DNA from: Spartobacteria bacterium
GTDB taxonomy: Bacteria; Verrucomicrobiota; Verrucomicrobiia; Chthoniobacterales; UBA10450
Direction: 5' to 3'
DNA: 64,000 bases
Assembly (NCBI GenBank): GCA_003134785.1
Contig: PLCN01000005.1
Span: forward strand, 32,690 to 96,689
The notes under the pieces: generated by a model
Told to the model about the DNA's origin: nothing
Seen by the model: only the letters and a program-made list of their open reading frames with translations
Database searches by the model: none
Shown here: positions 26,353 to 35,196 of the stretch, in pieces
Numbering within the stretch: position 1 is the stretch's first letter
How the letters are laid out: the number at the start of each line of letters is the position of its first letter
Made by a program: the position numbers and the translations under genes

Positions 26353-27372
26353 CTAACGCTCCCGTCGCATCAGACTGGCCAGCAAACCCACCGTGCCGCA
26401 GGCCGCGAAGAGAAGCGGCGCGAACACAGGCGGCCCGTAGATTAAATTGTAAAGCGGCTTCTTCATTCCGCCCGGCCGCCGCAGCACTCCGCGCGCGTGA
26501 TAAAAGAATCCAACTCCACCATCGATAATCGCGAGCGCGGACATCGCGGGCAGCCAGGTGCGCGCCGCTTTCTTATTGCAGATCGCCGCCGCCGCCGCGC
26601 CCATCAGCAGCGGCGCGATGATGATAGGCGTCCACTGGGCGAGGTAGCGGAAGTTGTTTTTGTAATGCGAGTAGAGCGCTTCCGCGCCGCTGCAAAACGT
26701 GCCGACCATCGTCGCGAGGGCGAGATGTTTTTGGAAACGTCCTTCGCGTAGCCCGACCGTCCACGGGTGATGCGCGGCGATTTCCGCGGAAGTCAACGCC
26801 AGCACGAGACCTTTGGGCGCGCGAAGACCGATCGGCGGTGATTCTTCGCGCCGAAGAAAGGACGCAATCAATCCCAGATAGGCGCTGACACCGAAAAGTA
26901 GCGGCGCGAAAATCGGTGGTCCCATGATGATGTTGACGAGAGGGAGTCGCCAGCCACCCGGTTTCCGTTGGATGCCGCGAAGGTGAAAACAGAAACCGAT
27001 CAGGCCATCGAGGAGCGTCACCGCGGAGGTCCAGCGCAGAACGGTGCGCGCCGCACGTTTGCTGAACGCGCCCCAGATTCCAGCAATCGTCATCGCGCCG
27101 CCGAGCGCGACCGGCGTGTACATGATCCGTTGACCGTAGCTCCCGCGATAGTGTTCGTAGGCGACCTCCGCGCCCGCGAGCACACTCGAGGCGCCCGCTA
27201 ACAGTGACAGGCTGCGCTGGAAGCGGCCGTCTCGAATATGCGCCTCCGCGATTTCGATTTCCCTGGCGGCGCGCGATGGCAGGAGCTTCTCGAGAAAGCG
27301 GTCCGGCCAACTACCGCGGCCGTTTTGCGTGCGGCGTTTTCCGCGCGCACCGTTCGTGGCGGTCAGCTTCAT
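26353..27372 (-). CDS. Internally duplicated multi-pass membrane protein
   Basis: The protein has 339 residues from ATG 27372 (MKLTATNG). Two homologous halves of about 135 residues are evident. Each starts with a GRFQ(R/K) motif, continues through four hydrophobic segments, contains a GF(C/F)(F/Y)H(L/A)RG(I/V) (Q/L)R(K/R)PGG block and ends in (I/L)(I/Y)GPP(I/V)FAPLLF. The gene lies three bases upstream of the GMC dehydrogenase pair and is probably co-transcribed with it, so it may be the membrane anchor or electron-accepting partner; this is inference. I know no family name. A longer frame to 27642 exists but is not protein-like. Confidence 0.75.
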   Translation of the reverse strand: MKLTATNGARGKRRTQNGRGSWPDRFLEKLLPSRAAREIEIAEAHIRDGRFQRSLSLLAGASSVLAGAEVAYEHYRGSYGQRIMYTPVALGGAMTIAGIWGAFSKRAARTVLRWTSAVTLLDGLIGFCFHLRGIQRKPGGWRLPLVNIIMGPPIFAPLLFGVSAYLGLIASFLRREESPPIGLRAPKGLVLALTSAEIAAHHPWTVGLREGRFQKHLALATMVGTFCSGAEALYSHYKNNFRYLAQWTPIIIAPLLMGAAAAAICNKKAARTWLPAMSALAIIDGGVGFFYHARGVLRRPGGMKKPLYNLIYGPPVFAPLLFAACGTVGLLASLMRRER

Positions 27373-27404
27373 CTCATGCCTGTCGTTTGCAGCATGATCT
27401 CCTC

Positions 27405-28505
27405 TCACACTGCATATTTCTCCGCGTCTGCGCGTTTGAATTCCAAGCCGTGTCCCGACCGCGAGAGGTCCGGTTTCAACGCACCATCGACCGGCTGAAT
27501 CACCCCGTCGAAAAGCATGTTCTCGATCCGGACGTGATCGTGAAAATATTCCGCGTGCCGGGTTGTTTTCGCTGCGCAACCGGCGTGGACATGCATCGAA
27601 GGCCCGCAGTGTGATGAGAGCTGCACGTGCGCTGCCTGACAAAGCGTATCGGTCATGAGAAATCCGGTGATGCCGGCACAGCGTGTCGCATCCGCTTGCA
27701 AGACATCGACCGCGCCCGCTTCGAGCATTCGTCGAAAATAGGTTTCGTCGTAACCGTATTCGCCAGCGGCGATCTCCATTCCCGGCGGCCCCTGGTCGCG
27801 GATCAGGCGCAATCCCTCGAGATCGTCGGATGAAACCGGCTCTTCAAACCAGCTCACGCCGAATTCCGAAAATCCCCGGGCGAATTCGAGCGCCTGTTTT
27901 CGTGAGTAGGCGCCGTTCGCATCCACGAACAATTCCGCGTGATCGCCGATTGCTTCGCGGACCGCCGCCACTCTTTCGAGATCTGCGCCAGGCTCGCGCC
28001 CGATCTTCATTTTCACGCGCGGAATTCCTCCTTCAATCCAGCCACCGAGTTGCCGCTGCAGTTGCTCGTTCGTGTAAGAAGTGAAACCGCCGCTGCCATA
28101 AATCGGCAAGGCATCGCGCGCCGCACCGAGCACTTTCACCAACGGTTGCGCGAGCAGTCGCGCTTTCAAATCCCAGAGCGCGTTATCGACGCCGGAAATC
28201 GCCATGGATGCAATTCCGGGACGGCCAAGGTTGCGGATCGCCTGCACCATCGCGATCCACGCGCGCGGGATGTCCAGCGCGTCGAAGCCGCGGATAGCTT
28301 TGCCTAACGACTCGTGAATCAGATGCGCAGTCGAAGCGTCCGCGTAAGTGAAACCGATGCCGGTGGTTTCGCCTGCGGTCGCTTCCACCAGCACCAACGT
28401 GGTCGAGTCCCACGCGAACGTACCGTCGGACTCAGGGGCGTCAGTCGGAATGCGGTAAACAAAGACTTCGATTCGGTCGATCCTATCGGAGGCTCGCGTC
28501 GCCAC
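27405..28505 (-). CDS. Enolase-superfamily (mandelate racemase/muconate lactonizing-like) enzyme
   Basis: This 366-residue enzyme has the barrel residues of the superfamily: KMKIG (catalytic Lys), FVDANGAY, WFEEPVSSDD and AAGEYG (metal-binding acids), and SSHCGPSMHVH near the C-terminus. Members abstract a proton alpha to a carboxylate, often in sugar-acid dehydration. The exact substrate cannot be read from sequence. Next to a GMC sugar dehydrogenase and a ThDP enzyme it suggests sugar-acid catabolism. Start is GTG 28505, with AAGGAT seven bases upstream. Confidence 0.85.
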   Translation of the reverse strand: MATRASDRIDRIEVFVYRIPTDAPESDGTFAWDSTTLVLVEATAGETTGIGFTYADASTAHLIHESLGKAIRGFDALDIPRAWIAMVQAIRNLGRPGIASMAISGVDNALWDLKARLLAQPLVKVLGAARDALPIYGSGGFTSYTNEQLQRQLGGWIEGGIPRVKMKIGREPGADLERVAAVREAIGDHAELFVDANGAYSRKQALEFARGFSEFGVSWFEEPVSSDDLEGLRLIRDQGPPGMEIAAGEYGYDETYFRRMLEAGAVDVLQADATRCAGITGFLMTDTLCQAAHVQLSSHCGPSMHVHAGCAAKTTRHAEYFHDHVRIENMLFDGVIQPVDGALKPDLSRSGHGLEFKRADAEKYAV

Positions 28506-28506
28506 A

Positions 28507-30297
28507 TCAATCCTTGTGCGGCAGGTATGATTCGATCGCGTCCTTGAACGTCTGCCGGATGATCCCGAGCTCTTCCGGATCGCCTTTGATCAGCGCTTTT
28601 GAAAACGCTTCGGCTTCTTTAAAGGAAATGTGCGGCGGCAACGTCGGCACATTCGGATCGGTGTAAGCCTCGACCACGACCGGGCGATCGGATGAGAGCG
28701 CCTGGTCCCATGCCTCGCCGATCTGCTCCGGCTTATCGACAAAGATGCCGCGCAAGCCGAGCAACTCGGCATAACGTGCGAATGGAAAATCAGGAATGTC
28801 CTGGGATGCTTCGTACTTCGGATCGCCGGTCATCGCGCGTTGTTCCCACGTCACCTGATTCAAATCGCGATTGTTCAAGACCAGAATTATGAGCAACGGA
28901 TTGCTCCATTCCTTCCAATACTTCGAGATCGTGATCATCCCGTTGTTTCCGAGCATCTGCATCGCGCCGTCGCCGACGAGCGCGATGGCTACGCGGTCAG
29001 GGAAACAAAATTTCGCCGCGATCGCGTAGGGCACTCCAGGGCACATTGTCGCCAGATTTCCGGAAAGCGATGCCATCATCCCGCGGCGGATTTTCAAGTC
29101 GCGAGCAAACCAATTGGCCGACGAACCGGAGTCGGAAGAAAGAATGCAATTGTCCGGCAGGCGCGGCGACAATTCCCAAAACATTCGCTGCGGATTGATG
29201 GGATTGGCGCTGTTCATGGCGCGCGCCTCCAGCACCTTCCACCACTCTTCGATTTCCTTTTCCAGCATCTGCCGCCACGAGCGATCTTCTTTCCGTTTCA
29301 ACAGCGGAATTAGAGCGCGCAACGTCTCCGCGCTGTCGCCCATCAGGTTTACTTCCATTGGGTAACGGATACTGAGGAGCCGGCCGTCGATATCGATTTG
29401 TACGCCGCGCGCCTGACCTTCTTTCGGCAAGAATTCCGAGTAAGGAAAATCCGAGCCGACCATCAGCAGCGTGTCGCACTCCGTCATCATGGTCCAACTC
29501 GGCTTCGTCCCGAGCAGTCCGATGGAACCGGTGACGAAAGGCAAATCGTCCGGCAGCGCTGCTTTGCCGAGTAAGGCTTTTGCCACACCCGCGCCCAGCA
29601 AGTCGGCAACTTGAAGCACTTCGTCCGCAGCGCCGAGCGCTCCGGCGCCGATCAGCATCGCCACCTTCTTGCCAGAGTTCAGGACTTCCGCGGCTTTGCG
29701 CAGTTCGGAGTCATGCGGAATCACCCGCGTGGATGGAAAACCGATGCCGGAATGGATGGTGCCGTGCGCGCGGGGCGGCTTCTCGACCGCATCGAGTTCC
29801 TGAATGTCGTTCGGAATAATGATGCAGGTAACGCAACGCTCTACCTTCGCGATCCGCACGGCGCGATCGACCAGATGCCGCACTTGCTTCGGATCGGAAA
29901 CCATGTGCACGAACTCGTGCGCGACATCTTTGTACAAAGAAATAAGATCGACTTCCTGCTGGTACTCTCCCCCAAGCGCGGCGCGCGCCTGCTGTCCGAC
30001 AATCGCGACAACCGATTGATGATCCATCTTCGCGTCATAGAGACCATTGAGGAGATGAATCGCTCCCGGCCCGGAGGTGGCGAGACAGACGCCAACTTGT
30101 CCGGTGAACTTCGAATGCGCGCAGGCCATGAAGGCCGCCATTTCTTCATGCCGCACCTGCACGAATTTGAAGAGATCGCCCGCGCGATTGAGCGCGCCCA
30201 TGATGCCGTTAATCCCGTCGCCGGGGAAGCCGTAGATGCGCTTGATTCCCCAGGCCGAAAGCCGTTTGAGAAGAAAATCGCTGACCTGGTCGCCCAT
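28507..30297 (-). CDS. Thiamine-diphosphate enzyme, pyruvate oxidase-like
   Basis: A 596-residue protein with the three-domain layout of the POX/AHAS family. The N-terminal pyrimidine domain has IYGFPGDGINGIMGAL and the glutamate in RHEEMAAFMA. The central domain (near LIGAGALGAADEVL) and the PP domain follow, the latter with VGDGAMQMLGNNGMITISKY and LNNRDLNQ for ThDP-Mg binding. It most resembles pyruvate oxidase (PoxB)-type enzymes rather than acetolactate synthase, as there is no small subunit. Decarboxylation of a 2-oxo acid is likely; the acceptor is uncertain. Confidence 0.85.
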   Translation of the reverse strand: MGDQVSDFLLKRLSAWGIKRIYGFPGDGINGIMGALNRAGDLFKFVQVRHEEMAAFMACAHSKFTGQVGVCLATSGPGAIHLLNGLYDAKMDHQSVVAIVGQQARAALGGEYQQEVDLISLYKDVAHEFVHMVSDPKQVRHLVDRAVRIAKVERCVTCIIIPNDIQELDAVEKPPRAHGTIHSGIGFPSTRVIPHDSELRKAAEVLNSGKKVAMLIGAGALGAADEVLQVADLLGAGVAKALLGKAALPDDLPFVTGSIGLLGTKPSWTMMTECDTLLMVGSDFPYSEFLPKEGQARGVQIDIDGRLLSIRYPMEVNLMGDSAETLRALIPLLKRKEDRSWRQMLEKEIEEWWKVLEARAMNSANPINPQRMFWELSPRLPDNCILSSDSGSSANWFARDLKIRRGMMASLSGNLATMCPGVPYAIAAKFCFPDRVAIALVGDGAMQMLGNNGMITISKYWKEWSNPLLIILVLNNRDLNQVTWEQRAMTGDPKYEASQDIPDFPFARYAELLGLRGIFVDKPEQIGEAWDQALSSDRPVVVEAYTDPNVPTLPPHISFKEAEAFSKALIKGDPEELGIIRQTFKDAIESYLPHKD

Positions 30298-30309
30298 ATG
30301 TTTGTTCCG

Positions 30310-30699
30310 TTAGTCTTGCTGTGCGTAAGCGATGGTTGTGATCAACGCGTTGTCCGCTTGGCGGGAATCCAGCCGCGTGTGTTGCACAACGATCGGCACA
30401 TCAGAAACGAGGGTGCTGGCGTAATCGGTTGCGCGTGGAATTGGTTCCGGATCGTTGAGATCGTTGAATCTGACGTGTTTCGTGCGGCGCGGCGGAACCG
30501 TTACTTTGTAAGGACCAACCGGATCGCGATCGCTGTAGTAGATCGTTATTTCGACGTTCGCCTCCTGGTCAGAGACATTGAGCAGACAGGCGGTTTCGTG
30601 ACTGGTCATCGCCGGTTCCGGCCCGTGGCTTGTCGGCGGGATCCAGCCTTCCGCGATTGCCCAATGCGTGCGACCGATGCTCAGGTATGCGAGAGACAT
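30310..30699 (-). CDS. Sensory-rhodopsin-transducer family protein
   Basis: The 129 residues starting MSLAYLSIGRTHWAIAEGWI contain SHETACLLN, TIYYSDRDPVGPYKV, RRTKHVRFNDLNDPEPIP and VVQHTRLDSRQADNAL. These are the conserved blocks of the Anabaena sensory rhodopsin transducer (ASRT) family, a soluble beta-sandwich tetramer. In Anabaena it relays a signal from a membrane rhodopsin and has been reported to bind DNA. No rhodopsin gene is in this window, so it may act on carbohydrate or DNA ligands instead. An extended upstream frame to 30861 is not protein-like. Confidence 0.87.
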   Translation of the reverse strand: MSLAYLSIGRTHWAIAEGWIPPTSHGPEPAMTSHETACLLNVSDQEANVEITIYYSDRDPVGPYKVTVPPRRTKHVRFNDLNDPEPIPRATDYASTLVSDVPIVVQHTRLDSRQADNALITTIAYAQQD

Positions 30700-30954
30700 G
30701 GCGGAGCGTACGATGCCGCATCCAGGATGGCATCCCAGCCGGCGCATACGAGAAGCTCGGATCGTCAGCCTCAGCAAATCTCTTAGCCTTAACCGTTCGC
30801 GCTCTTCGGCACCTACTGGCGGGCCGGTCGCTCTGGCTGACTGCGATATTTTCGTATGCATCAGCGCGGAGTTTCGCCAGTTGCCGATTCAGTTTGCGGG
30901 GAGTTGAATGATGAGAGCGGGGCTGTCATCTCCCGCATCGAGAGAAAGGAAACC

Positions 30955-31404
30955 ATGTCATCACCCGCAAGTTTCAAAGGTCATCCGTTTCACCCGATGC
31001 TCGTTCCATTGCCGATTGGTCTGTGGATTTTTTCGCTCGTTAGCGATCTGATCTACAAATTCGGCTGGGGTGGCGCAGTCTGGAGTACTGTCGCACTTTA
31101 CACCTTGGCCGGTGGAACCATCGGCGCGCTCCTCGCCGCGATCCCCGGATTTATCGATTCGTTCGGTATCGAGAATCCGAAGACGAAAGCAATGGTGATT
31201 TGGCACATGTCGATCAATCTGCTCGCGGTCGCGCTCTACTGTGTGAACTTCTGGCTGCGCCTGCACCGCGCGCCCGGCGACAATCTTCCGCTATTGCTAT
31301 CAATCATCGGCGTCGGGATGATCGTGATTTCCGGGTGGCTGGGCGGCGAGCTCGTCTACGTCCGCGGAGCTGCGGTGAAAGATCCGCCTGACCAAAGCGT
31401 CTGA
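30955..31404 (+). CDS. DUF2231 four-helix membrane protein
   Basis: A 149-residue protein opening with FKGHPFHPMLVPLPIGLW, the signature of DUF2231, followed by four hydrophobic segments and a conserved His (IWHMSINLL). AGAAAGGAAACC precedes ATG 30955. Members of the family are membrane proteins of unknown role, some in redox or stress gene clusters. It diverges from the ASRT gene. Confidence 0.85.
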   Translation: MSSPASFKGHPFHPMLVPLPIGLWIFSLVSDLIYKFGWGGAVWSTVALYTLAGGTIGALLAAIPGFIDSFGIENPKTKAMVIWHMSINLLAVALYCVNFWLRLHRAPGDNLPLLLSIIGVGMIVISGWLGGELVYVRGAAVKDPPDQSV

Positions 31405-31438
31405 GTCATCTGACTAAGCATAAGAGAAGGAGAAAGCT

Positions 31439-31735
31439 GTGAATTCGAAGGATGAAGAAGATTACTGGCGCGAACATCATCATAAGCAGCCATTCGTGAA
31501 GCCCGGTCACACTTACGAACACTACGCTCCGGCGTACCGTACAGGATACGAAGGCTGCGATAAGCACCCCGGCAGAAAATTCGAGGAAATCGAGCCTGAT
31601 CTGGCGAGCGATTATGAAAAGCACGGTTCAGTTATCGCATGGGATGATGCGAGAGATGCGGCGCGTGCCGCCTGGGACAAAGTGAGCGGCGTAATCGCAC
31701 CCCGAGATGTGTCTCGCGGAGTCAGATACGACTAG
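31439..31735 (+). CDS. Small conserved soluble protein of unknown function
   Basis: A 98-residue protein with DEEDYWREHHHKQPFV, YEHYAPAYRTGYEG and a helical C-terminal half (WDDARDAARAAWDKV). The YWR...YAPAYR.GYE layout followed by a tryptophan-rich amphipathic helix resembles small stress-associated proteins encoded next to general stress genes in many soil bacteria, with no known activity. GTG start with AGAAGGAGAAA upstream. The 122 bases after it hold no gene. Confidence 0.65.
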   Translation: MNSKDEEDYWREHHHKQPFVKPGHTYEHYAPAYRTGYEGCDKHPGRKFEEIEPDLASDYEKHGSVIAWDDARDAARAAWDKVSGVIAPRDVSRGVRYD

Positions 31736-31857
31736 CCGGAATTATAGTCGAGTACGCGCAAAGGAGGACATTAAGGTGGTCCGCAGCACATAGATCGGCG
31801 CGTCCTGGAACGAAATGGCAGCTCGCTTCGACGCATCTACCGAGTAGCTCGGACGGT

Positions 31858-32211
31858 CTAAGGCCTTCTTTCCAGAAACTGCTTCAGGACAACCGCCTCA
31901 TTGTGCTCTTGATCGCGAGCTCCGTAGATCAGAGTGACGGGTCCTTCTTTAGCCCTGCTCTTTATCAACTTGATCTGATCGGCGTGATGTTTGAGCTCGG
32001 TTTGATAACGTCCGCGGAAGCTTCGCCATTTTTTTGGATCGTGCCCGAACCATTTCCGCAGTTCTGTGCTGGGAGCGATCTCTTTTAGCCAGAGGTCGAT
32101 GCTTGCTTTACGCTTCGTCAAGCCACGTGGCCAAAGTCTATCGACGAGAATTCGTGTGCCGTCCGCCTTATCTGGCTTTTCATACGCCCTTTTGAGTTTG
32201 ACCGTCGTCAT
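31858..32211 (-). CDS. DUF488 family protein, YeaO-type
   Basis: A 117-residue protein with ILVDRLWPRGLTKRK, WLKEIAPSTELRKWFGHDP and the C-terminal LIYGARDQEHNEAVVLK, which are the conserved blocks of the YeaO branch of DUF488. The function of the family is not established. A second, different DUF488 protein is encoded at 34600-35196. Confidence 0.87.
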   Translation of the reverse strand: MTTVKLKRAYEKPDKADGTRILVDRLWPRGLTKRKASIDLWLKEIAPSTELRKWFGHDPKKWRSFRGRYQTELKHHADQIKLIKSRAKEGPVTLIYGARDQEHNEAVVLKQFLERRP

Positions 32212-32231
32212 TTGTTACCTCGCTTGTGTCG

Positions 32232-32987
32232 TTAGTCAGTCACCTCTTCGAGTAAGACCGCGACTGCATATTCGCGATACATCTTGGCCATCACGCTCCC
32301 GCTGATGTCTGCCGGGCAGACCGCGACGCATTCGTAAATGTTCGTGCAATTCCCGAAGCCTTCGGCGTCCATCGTGCGAACCATGCTCAGGACGCGTCGC
32401 CTGCGTTCGGGCGCGCCTTGGGGCAGGAATGCGAGGTGCGAAACCTTTGCGCCGGTAAATAGCATTGCGGAAGCATTTGGACACGCGGCCACACACGCGC
32501 CACAACCTATGCAAGCGGCCGCTTCCATCGGCAGGTCGGCATTTCGCTTCGGCACGAGAATGGAATTCGCCTCGGGCGCGGAACCGGGCCGGGCAGAAAT
32601 AAATCCTCCGGCTTGCACGATCCGATCAAGGGCGCGGCGGTCGATGACCAAGTCCTTGATGATCGGGAATGCTTTCGCGCGAAATGGTTCAATGTAAATT
32701 GTGTCGCCATCTTTGAACCGCCGCATGTAAAGCTGGCACACTGCGTTGGGATGATCGGGTCCATGGGCTTCACCGTTGACCATTAGTGCGCAGGTGCCAC
32801 AAATACCTTCCCGACAGTCCGAATCAAAGGCGATCGGTTCATCGCCGCGCTCGGTGAGTTCTTCGTTGACGATATCCAGCATCTCGAGAAACGAAGTATG
32901 CGGAGAAATCTCCTTCGCCTCGTAATCGACCAGCTTTCCCTTAGTCTTCGGGTTTGCCTGCCGCCAGATCTTCAGGTGGAAGTTCAT
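32232..32987 (-). CDS. sdhB: Succinate dehydrogenase/fumarate reductase Fe-S subunit (solitary)
   Basis: This 251-residue protein has the [2Fe-2S] motif CREGICGTCALMVNG with a further Cys (NAVCQLY). [4Fe-4S] and [3Fe-4S] motifs follow in CIGCGACVAACPNAS and CTNIYECVAVCPADIS. The usual partners SdhA and SdhC/D are not adjacent: the flanking genes are DUF488 and nirK. It may be a second or displaced copy. Length and cysteine pattern are complete, so it looks functional. Confidence 0.88.
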   Translation of the reverse strand: MNFHLKIWRQANPKTKGKLVDYEAKEISPHTSFLEMLDIVNEELTERGDEPIAFDSDCREGICGTCALMVNGEAHGPDHPNAVCQLYMRRFKDGDTIYIEPFRAKAFPIIKDLVIDRRALDRIVQAGGFISARPGSAPEANSILVPKRNADLPMEAAACIGCGACVAACPNASAMLFTGAKVSHLAFLPQGAPERRRRVLSMVRTMDAEGFGNCTNIYECVAVCPADISGSVMAKMYREYAVAVLLEEVTD

Positions 32988-33045
32988 GATTAAGCAATAC
33001 TTGAGCTAGGGCGTATTAAGTAGACCGATCAATAAGGGGAAGTGG

Positions 33046-34056
33046 TTATTTTACAGAATGGTAGATGTCCGGACGAGGTGGGCCTGTGACATTGATGACT
33101 CCCAGCGCGCCTTTCTCGGTGCGGAAGATCGAGTGATCCATGATCGTGTATTGACCGGGCACTTCGAAGGCGATCTCCATCACCGCGGTCCCCGCGGCCG
33201 GCACCAGAGTGACTCCAATGCCGTGCGCCGGTGGGTCCATCAGATCGCCGTCGCGGTAGAGCTTATCGAAGATGGCGCCCACGACGTGGAACGATGAATC
33301 GAGATTCGGCCCTGCGTTACCAAAGTAGATGCGCACGCGCTCGCCCGTTTTAACTTGCAAGGCCTTGTCCCCGGTAAGCGAGCCGACCCGTCCATTGAAA
33401 ACAACATAGCGGGGTTGTTCCTTCAAACCATCCTCGCGCGAGTACTCGAGAGTCTTTCCCTTGACGGGTGAACTCGTGTAGAATTCACTCTGAAGCACAT
33501 AGAACTCGTGATCTACTTTGGGCAAACCTGCTTCCGGCTCAACCAGGATCAATCCATACATGCCATTGGCGATGTGGTCCGCCATGGGCGATTGGGCGCA
33601 GTGATAAAGAAACAGTCCGGGATAAAGCAGCTTAAAGCTACCCTCGACCAATCCTCCTAGAGTAGTATTGAGCACCTCCGCCCCGCCTCCGGGGCCGGTG
33701 ACCCCGTGGAAATCGATGTTATGAGCCATGCCCCGGTTATCGCTATTGGAAAGCACAACCTCGAGAGTGTCGCCGACCCTCGCGCGGATAAATGGGGCCG
33801 GCGTGGTTCCATTAAAGGTCCAGAAGGTGTAGTTAAATCCCGGCGCTAATTCGGTTGTCTTGTAGCCGGCATTGAGATATGCCCGGACGACAGCGGGAGA
33901 GGTTCGAGTAATCGGAGGTGGAACTAGAGGAGCTGTGGTCAACTGAGCCTTTTCCTTATGCCCTCCACTTACTTCATCATTCCCCCGGCCAGCGACCGGT
34001 AAGAGAATGCACAAACAGACGGCCCACCGCGCAATAGCATAACGCCTCTTATTCAT
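33046..34056 (-). CDS. nirK: Copper-containing nitrite reductase
   Basis: A 336-residue exported enzyme (signal sequence ARWAVCLCILLPVAG) that reduces nitrite to nitric oxide. Copper ligands are in place: MAHNIDFHG (type 1 His, catalytic Asp, type 2 His), LYHCAQSPMADHIANGMYG (type 2 His, type 1 Cys, His and Met), SSFHVVG and DHSIFR (remaining type 2 site). Two cupredoxin domains are present and no haem or extra cupredoxin domain is fused. No nitric oxide reductase or accessory gene is adjacent. Confidence 0.9.
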   Translation of the reverse strand: MNKRRYAIARWAVCLCILLPVAGRGNDEVSGGHKEKAQLTTAPLVPPPITRTSPAVVRAYLNAGYKTTELAPGFNYTFWTFNGTTPAPFIRARVGDTLEVVLSNSDNRGMAHNIDFHGVTGPGGGAEVLNTTLGGLVEGSFKLLYPGLFLYHCAQSPMADHIANGMYGLILVEPEAGLPKVDHEFYVLQSEFYTSSPVKGKTLEYSREDGLKEQPRYVVFNGRVGSLTGDKALQVKTGERVRIYFGNAGPNLDSSFHVVGAIFDKLYRDGDLMDPPAHGIGVTLVPAAGTAVMEIAFEVPGQYTIMDHSIFRTEKGALGVINVTGPPRPDIYHSVK

Positions 34057-34068
34057 GTCTCTTTTATG

Positions 34069-34590
34069 TCAATCGTTGGCTACCGAACTGGCGCGCTTTA
34101 CTTCGCGTAATTGCCGGATGCGGGCTGACGCCGGGCCTCGAATCGGAAAATGCATCAGATAAACTTTCGCGCCTCCGATCTCCGCCTGCCAGCCCCAGTC
34201 GCACTTCCGGATACCGTAGAATGTGTTGAATGCGATCTTACCGATGAAACAAACTACTTTCGGCTGATAAGTCCGAATGATTCTTAACACCCGTCTTACG
34301 CCCGCTTCTTCCTCGCCTTTTTTCAATTCCGTCACATCGATCGTCGGTCGGTCCACCAAATTTACGAAGTTTAGTTTGTATTCCGGCAGAAACTTTTTCT
34401 CGTAGATTTCCTTGAGCAACCGATCGTCTTTTAAATCACTTTCTGCTTCCTGGAGTAATCCGGCCCGATTCAATAGATACCAAAACATCTTGTTATTCGA
34501 GAACGGCACGCCGCGACGATAGGAACCGGGATGTGGATTGATGCCGACAAAGAGTATCTTCGCGTTCTTTGATATCTTATAGGCAATCAT
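34069..34590 (-). CDS. Mug/TDG-like uracil-DNA glycosylase family protein
   Basis: A 173-residue protein with ILFVGINPHPGSYRRGVPF at the N-terminus, then NKMFWYLLNRAGLL, VVCFIGKIAFNTFYG and a C-terminal HFPIRGPASARIR loop. The GINP motif and the overall layout match the mismatch-specific (family 2) glycosylases, which excise uracil or thymine from G mismatches. The second active-site motif differs from the canonical form, so substrate range is uncertain. Confidence 0.75.
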   Translation of the reverse strand: MIAYKISKNAKILFVGINPHPGSYRRGVPFSNNKMFWYLLNRAGLLQEAESDLKDDRLLKEIYEKKFLPEYKLNFVNLVDRPTIDVTELKKGEEEAGVRRVLRIIRTYQPKVVCFIGKIAFNTFYGIRKCDWGWQAEIGGAKVYLMHFPIRGPASARIRQLREVKRASSVAND

Positions 34591-34599
34591 CAGCGAAGC

Positions 34600-35196
34600 T
34601 CACTTGCCTTGAACACTTAGGTTCCCGTTTTTCGGCGATGACTCTCTTTTAGGTAGCAGCACGTCTTCGGGAGGATAAGTCACTTTCTTTCCGCGGACTT
34701 TCGCAAAGGTAGTTAGAGCATGAATCTGGCGACGAGTTGGACTCATGATGTCTTCCGTCTGGATTCCTCGGGCGAGCAAGGCATCACCGATGAGCGAGCG
34801 ATGACAACGCCAGGGCACAGCCTCGGCACACATAATTGCGATCCGCTCCTCCTTGCCCAACTGGATCAATTCCTCAAGGCTCTGCTCAAATTCCGGCGTC
34901 TGCATGTAATCGGCATAACCGCGAAAGGACGCATTCCGCCAGCCGGCGTTAATCGAATCAGGCTTTGCATGACGCAGGCCGCCTAGCCCCGACATGTGAA
35001 CGTAACCCAGGCCAGCTTTCGTCAATGAATCCGGCAACGAATCCTTGTTAAACTGGGGATTGTGCCGGGATCGCGGAACCGTCCGCACATCTACTACGCA
35101 AGATACCGCGTGCGCTTGAAGCAACCCAATGAACTCCTCGATCGGGCGCGTAGAATGTCCAATCGTAAATACGACTGTCGTTTCCTCCCGCTTCAT
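34600..35196 (-). CDS. DUF488 domain protein
   Basis: A 198-residue protein with FTIGHSTRPIEEFIGLL, VVDVRTVPRSRHNPQF, LGYVHMSGLGGLRH and IAIMCAEAVPWRCHRSLI, all conserved in DUF488. The CAE..PWRCHR block is the likely functional centre; biochemical role unknown. It overlaps the DUF2945 gene by four bases and is probably co-transcribed with the glycosylase gene ten bases downstream. Confidence 0.87.
   Translation of the reverse strand: MKREETTVVFTIGHSTRPIEEFIGLLQAHAVSCVVDVRTVPRSRHNPQFNKDSLPDSLTKAGLGYVHMSGLGGLRHAKPDSINAGWRNASFRGYADYMQTPEFEQSLEELIQLGKEERIAIMCAEAVPWRCHRSLIGDALLARGIQTEDIMSPTRRQIHALTTFAKVRGKKVTYPPEDVLLPKRESSPKNGNLSVQGK

Noticed and set aside
29611..30786. 391-residue plus-strand frame opposite the ThDP enzyme and ASRT gene
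   Set aside because: Crosses two real genes and an intergenic gap, Arg-rich and without motifs.
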